DNA of 64,000 nt. It comes from UBA4744 sp963718995. Lineage in GTDB: Bacteria > Actinomycetota > Acidimicrobiia > Spongiisociales > UBA4744. The notes under the pieces were generated by a model. That model searched no databases and was not told where the DNA came from. It saw nothing but the letters and a program-made list of their open reading frames with translations. This document shows, piece by piece, positions 59,711-64,000 of this stretch. The number at the start of each line of letters is the position of its first letter. Position 1 is the stretch's first letter. The translations under genes and the position numbers were made by a program. The DNA is taken from NCBI GenBank assembly GCA_963718995.1, contig CAVRAP010000010.1, positions 1-64,000 of the forward strand. Direction: 5' to 3'.

Positions 59711-62075
59711 ACCAGGGCCACTTCATCGATAGCGATGTCGGTTTTCTCCAACCCGATCTCGATGGTCTGGACCTCTCGGGCGGCATCATTCCATCGTTCG
59801 GTGATCTCCATGAGGTCGTTGGCCAATTCGTCCTCGAGATCTTCGAGATCCGCCGCCTTGTCGGTCAGCTTCGCTTCCGCAGACCTGAGTCGTTCCTGGG
59901 TGCGGACGGTTTGGGACCGTCGGGAAGCCGCTCCGGACAGGCTTCGGGAACGCCGTTTGCCACCGAGGAACACGGACAGGAGGTCCCCGGCGCCCGCCAC
60001 CAACTCCTGTTGCTTTCGACTCTGCGTATCGACCTCCAGCTCGCGCGCCCGCCGTTCGGCGGTCGCCAGTTGGTCCTTCACGCGATCGATCTTGACTTTG
60101 TACCTGTCGTGCAGTTTGGCCACATCGACGTCGGCGGCGTCCTCGGCGGCGTCCTCGCAGCGGGTGCCGAAGTCGTCGGCGGATTCCCCGATCCGTGAGT
60201 AGAGCTTGAGCGGCTCGTTCTTGAACACCTCGACCTTGCGATTGCGATACAGCCACTCCTTCAGGTCCGCTTGGGCCTGTTTGAAGTATGCCGCAGAATC
60301 GATCGGCGCTTCGCCGAGTACAAACGTTCCGCTTGCAGGAGCACCGGGGCGCAGGTCACGGCTGTCGTAGTCGACGCTGAAGTGGTCGGCAGGATCAAAG
60401 GACTCTTCGAGCGGGAAGAACACGGCTTCCCATTCCTCCTGGTGATTGACCTTGGCGTACGGTCGTCGTAGATGAGGTTCACGCGAGCGACCAATCCGGC
60501 CTGGTGGCGTTGCCCTCCTTTTACGGCTCCGATTTCGCCTGCCCACGGCGCGGCCGCGTCCAGGTGATAGACCGAGACGGCCGGCGCAACCTTCGGGGCA
60601 ACCACGGTTTCGTCGTCGGGGACGTCGGCGCTGCGGCGCTCGGCGCCGGGGCGGAGTGCCTGAATTGCTTCCCGTTCCGGGGAGTCTTTGGTGAGGCGAG
60701 TCACTTCATCGCGGGTCAGAGGCCCGCGCAGGTAGGACATGGCCCACCGGGTTGTCATGAGCGCCGGGGCCGTGGATCGGGTGGTGTGCAGGACGAACTG
60801 GCGCTTGTCGAGGTCGCCGATCAGCTTGTCGAATTGGGCAACATCGACGGTTCCCGATGCCGACTTCATCCCCTCCAGGATCCGGGCTTTGTCCCGTTCG
60901 GTTTGGAGGCGCCCGATCAACCAGGTCCCGGCATTCGACATCGCTTTGTAGTCGAGGTCGACCGGATTCTGGGTCGACAGGATCATCCCGACGCCGTGTG
61001 CTCTGGCCTGTTTGAAGATCGTCAGAATGGGCTTCTTCGAAGGTGGCTCAGCAGTGGGCGGAGCGAAACCGAAGACTTCGTCCATGTAGATCAATGCCCG
61101 TAGGTCGGACGTGCCCGGCTGGCGGCGTAACCACGTCACCATCTTGGACAACAACAGTGTCACGATGAACTGTCGTTCTTGCTCACTGAGGTGCTGGAGG
61201 TAGACGACGGCCGCCCGTGGCTTGCCTTCCGGCGTGAAGAGGATCGATTGGATATCGACCGGCGGGCCTTCCATCCAGGCGCTGAACGAGGGTGAGGCCA
61301 CCAGGCCGTTGAGGCGCATCGCCAGGGCCGTCCGATCCTTCGGTGGGAAGAACGTGTCGACCTCGAAAACCCCGAGTTTCCGAATCGGCGGGTCCTGCAC
61401 CTGGGCGATCAGTTGGGCCAGGTCGAGGTCCGTCCCGGCTCGCCAGGCCTTCTCGATGATGTTGGAGAGGAGGATGTGCTCCCGGCTCGAGATCGGGTCG
61501 GCTTCGATGCCCGCCAGGACCAGCAGGCTCGAAACAAACCCTTCGATCTCGTCGCGACCGGTCTCTGCCTCAGTCTCCCAATCGAGGTCCGGCGCGGCCA
61601 GGGAACCGACGATATTCAGAGGGATCCCGGCCCCTGAACCGGGCGTGTAGATGGCGAACTCGGCACCGGTACCGAGTTGCGTGAGCCGGTCCGAGCCGAT
61701 CTCCCATTTCTCGAGCCCACTCTTCCACAGGTCCGCGGTACTTGCGGCGAATTCGTCTGGGGTGACTCCCTTGCGTTGCGCCTCGCCCTCGTCGATCCAG
61801 GGTCGGAAGTCTCCCGGCTGGAAATTGGGGAAATTCAGGAGGAGGTTTCCCATGTCGCCTTTGGGGTCGATGATGAGCGACGGGATGCCGGACAGCAGCG
61901 CTTCTTCTAAGAAGATTATGCCAAGGCCGGTCTTCCCGGAACCGGTCATGCCGACGATGACTCCGTGCGTGGTCAGGTCGTGGGCGTCGTAGAAGCGGTG
62001 ATCGCCGGTACGCTCCCCGGAAGCTGGATCGATATCACCGCCGATGTAGAACCGGCCCCGCTCGATGTCGACCAT
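59692..62075 (-). pseudogene. HerA-like ATPase with C-terminal coiled coil, one frameshift
   Basis: From ATG 62075 (after AAGGAG): FYIGGDIDPASGERTGDHRF, Walker A GMTGSGKTGLGIIFLEEALL, SLIIDPKGDMGNLL, Walker B ALIYMDEVFGFAPPT and ILSTQNPVDLDYKAMSNAG (sensor), the HerA/FtsK-type hexameric translocase pattern. The frame shifts near 60460 and continues RPYAKVNHQEEWEAVFFPLE, then a helical, coiled-coil end to 59692 (about 794 residues). A NurA nuclease partner is not adjacent. DNA pumping is inferred from family only. Confidence 0.85.
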
Positions 62076-62231
62076 GCATGCTCCTTGGTTTCGGGACATC
62101 GATTGTAGGGAAGCTTTGTGTCATTGGGCCAAGCGGCCCGTGAATTTGAAAACAACTGCGAAACCAGATCTAGATTCCGTGGCAGGAAGAAATCATGCCG
62201 GCACTTTTCAGCCGGCCATCGTTAGGGAGTC

Positions 62232-62669
62232 ATGATGAACGGCCGCAAGTGGTTGAAGTGGGGCATGCTCGGTTTGGTCGGCTTGCTGGTGGTTATCCAG
62301 GCGGTCCCGTACGGACGTGCCCACGACAATCCTCCGGTAGTCGCCGAGCCGGCCTGGGATTCTCCGGCTACCCGGGACCTGGCGGTGCGCGCTTGCTACG
62401 ACTGTCATAGCAACGAGACGGTCTGGCCCTGGTACTCGAACGTGGCTCCCGTCTCCTGGTTGGTCACCCGCGACGTCGAAGAAGGACGGAAGAAGCTCAA
62501 CTTCTCGCAATGGGGTGACACCCAGGAAGTGGACGAGGTGGTTGAGACGATTCAAGACGGCGAGATGCCGCCGGTGTACTTCGGGTGGATGCACGCGGCG
62601 GCTCGCCTGAGTGATGCCGAGACCCAGCAACTCATGGCCGGGCTGGAGACGACCATCGGGAATCGGTGA
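62232..62669 (+). CDS. Haem-binding domain protein (PF14376-like)
   Basis: 145 residues. A signal/anchor helix (GMLGLVGLLVVIQAVPYG) precedes a haem-binding domain with the CxxCH site in RACYDCHSNETVWPWYSNVAPVSWLV and distal Met in GEMPPVYFGWMH. Periplasm-facing c-type haem protein of unknown role; several are linked to redox reactions. Divergent from the HerA-like gene. A weak promoter (TTGAAA at 62146, TAGATT at 62171) is possible upstream. Confidence 0.88.
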   Translation: MMNGRKWLKWGMLGLVGLLVVIQAVPYGRAHDNPPVVAEPAWDSPATRDLAVRACYDCHSNETVWPWYSNVAPVSWLVTRDVEEGRKKLNFSQWGDTQEVDEVVETIQDGEMPPVYFGWMHAAARLSDAETQQLMAGLETTIGNR

Positions 62670-62759
62670 CGACCCGCTTCGCGTATTCGACTGCGAGCAG
62701 CCATCGAACAGCCGGGCCGGTAACAACAACCCCGATGGTGGCGCATCCTGGAGAGCCCT

Positions 62760-63902
62760 TCAGCGGCCCAATATCTCGATCAAGGCCTGCTTCAGTCGGG
62801 CCAAATCGTCACCGGAGTTATAGAAGTGAGGACCTACCCGGATTCCGGCCCCCGGTCGAGCATCGACGATGATCTGACGATCACCGAGTGCGGCCGCGAC
62901 GCGGTCCTCGTCACCTACTTCGAGAGTGACCGTCCCGCCCCTTCTGTCGGGCGTGCGCTCTGACTTCACCGGGATTTCCAGATCATCGGCCATGTCGATA
63001 ACCCATTGGGTCATGCGCAGTGACTTCTCCCGTATAGCCGGTACTCCAACCTCCCGGACGATGCGGTAACCGGCCCGGGCCGCATAGAGCGCCGGGACGT
63101 TCGGGGTGCCGGACAGGAACCGCCAGATTCCCGGCGCGTAGTCGATCTCTCCGGGGCGGAAGTCGAATGGTGCGCTGTCTCCCTGCCATCCGACCATACG
63201 CGGTTCGAGGACCTCCTGGAGGTCCGGTCGAACGTACAGCCAGCCGGCTCCCGGGCCGCCGCTCAGCCACTTGACCGAGCCACCGACGGCGAAATCGACC
63301 TCGAGGTCGGACAGGGAGAAGGGGACGGTGCCGGCTGATTGATAACAATCGAGGATTACCAGTGCACCGACCTCGTGGGCTCGCTCGGTGATCGCTTGTA
63401 CGTCCTGGATGTAGGCGCTCTTGAAGAGGACATGCGATAACGGGACCACGGCCGTCCGCTCGTCGATGGCGGCCAGGAACGTCTCGGTTGGCACCGTCAC
63501 GCCGTCCCAGCTGCGCACCGTGGAAATGTGGGCCCCCCGCACGTTGTGCCACGCATACATGACAGACGGGAAGTTGAGCTCGGAGAAGACAACGCGGTTG
63601 CGCGGACCGGACAACGTGAGGCAAGAGGCGATAACTGCCTGGGCGATCGCAACGTTCTGGACCATCGCAATCGATCCGGCCGGCGCACCGACCACGGGGG
63701 CGAGTTCGTTGCCGACCGAGACCGGTGTTTCCCACCACCCTTCAGCCCAGGCCCGAACCCCCCGCTCGGCCCATTCATCCGCGTAGCGGTTCAGTTCGTC
63801 CCGCGCAGACCGTGGCATCGCGCCAAGTGAGTGACTCACCAGATAGCTGGTGTCGGCCAGGATCGGGTAGCGATCCCGGTAGCTGTCCAGTTGGTCGACC
63901 AT
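62760..63902 (-). CDS. Class V aminotransferase / kynureninase-like PLP enzyme
   Basis: 380 residues. SHSLGAMPRSARDELNRYAD, SELNFPSVMYAW, LVILDCYQSAGTVPFSL and the PLP lysine in FAVGGSVKWLSGGPGAGWLY; length and the GGPGAGWLY motif recall kynureninase and cysteine desulfurase-like proteins. The reaction is a beta- or gamma-type cleavage or transamination; no substrate is indicated. Confidence 0.85.
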   Translation of the reverse strand: MVDQLDSYRDRYPILADTSYLVSHSLGAMPRSARDELNRYADEWAERGVRAWAEGWWETPVSVGNELAPVVGAPAGSIAMVQNVAIAQAVIASCLTLSGPRNRVVFSELNFPSVMYAWHNVRGAHISTVRSWDGVTVPTETFLAAIDERTAVVPLSHVLFKSAYIQDVQAITERAHEVGALVILDCYQSAGTVPFSLSDLEVDFAVGGSVKWLSGGPGAGWLYVRPDLQEVLEPRMVGWQGDSAPFDFRPGEIDYAPGIWRFLSGTPNVPALYAARAGYRIVREVGVPAIREKSLRMTQWVIDMADDLEIPVKSERTPDRRGGTVTLEVGDEDRVAAALGDRQIIVDARPGAGIRVGPHFYNSGDDLARLKQALIEILGR

Positions 63903-63921
63903 GAAGGGAGTCTACGAAAAT

Positions 63922-64000
63922 CTAAGCCGGAGGAGGCAGGTACGTGGCTTGCACCAATCGGCCGCCTTCGGATGTGATGACCCAGACCGACCCCTTCTTG
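63922..64000 (-). CDS. C-terminal end of an unidentified protein (partial)
   Basis: Minus strand from the window edge reads KKGSVWVITSEGGRLVQATY, then a proline-rich end and stop TAG at 63922-63924. Only 25 residues are visible; product unknown. Gap to the PLP enzyme start is about 19 bases, so they may be co-transcribed. Confidence 0.5.
   Translation of the reverse strand, partial: KKGSVWVITSEGGRLVQATYLPPPA

Overview
The window is a 64 kb stretch of a high-GC, gene-dense chromosome with mostly leaderless or SD-led GTG/ATG starts and short intergenic gaps. The gene set (polyphosphate glucokinase, 6-phosphogluconate dehydrogenase, a primary-type sigma factor without region 1.1, CtaA/Cox15, HflX, NB-ARC/TPR signal proteins headed by a class III cyclase) fits an uncultured Actinomycetota, probably near Acidimicrobiia. 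The lineage is an inference from gene content, not from a marker tree.

Layout. 1-13.6 kb is housekeeping: an ABC-2 exporter pair, gnd, ppgK, hflX, a 937-residue cyclase/NB-ARC/TPR protein, a stand-alone LigD-type polymerase domain and a VioB-type ferritin-like protein. At 13.8-15.4 kb there is a selenocysteine tRNA gene (selC). The 3' two thirds of selC is repeated 1.2 kb downstream as a 66-67 bp direct repeat, followed by three 91-bp tandem units that each carry the tRNA 3' end again; this looks like the scar of integration into selC. 15.4-27.6 kb holds a methyltransferase, an HTH/transmembrane protein, a small gene with a clear promoter and overlapping palindromic operator, a TauE-like exporter, dimethylargininase, reverse transsulfuration genes, ctaA, a broken DUF255 thioredoxin-domain gene, a sigma factor and L-2-hydroxyglutarate oxidase.

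From 27.9 to 58.6 kb lies a large exopolysaccharide locus. It contains a Wzz/BY-kinase fusion, at least five glycosyltransferases, GDP-mannose dehydratase and GDP-fucose synthase, two polymerase/ligase-like membrane proteins, a Wzx flippase, a sugar-1-phosphate transferase for initiation, UDP-xylose synthase, and a compact six-gene operon that looks like a pathway to a CDP-linked, C-methylated sugar. Two unusual modules are embedded: three near-identical secreted right-handed beta-helix genes with different N-termini (copies 1 and 2 share the same one-base frameshift), and a three-gene cassette of lasso-B2-type protease, PqqD/RRE and a PF14907-type nucleotidyltransferase, with no visible precursor or lasso cyclase. 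The last 5 kb has CBS-domain, membrane, HerA-like ATPase, haem-binding and PLP-enzyme genes.

Nine otherwise recognisable genes are broken by single-base shifts, one of them in a homopolymer. This suggests indel errors in the assembly as much as real decay, and the broken genes should be read with that in mind.
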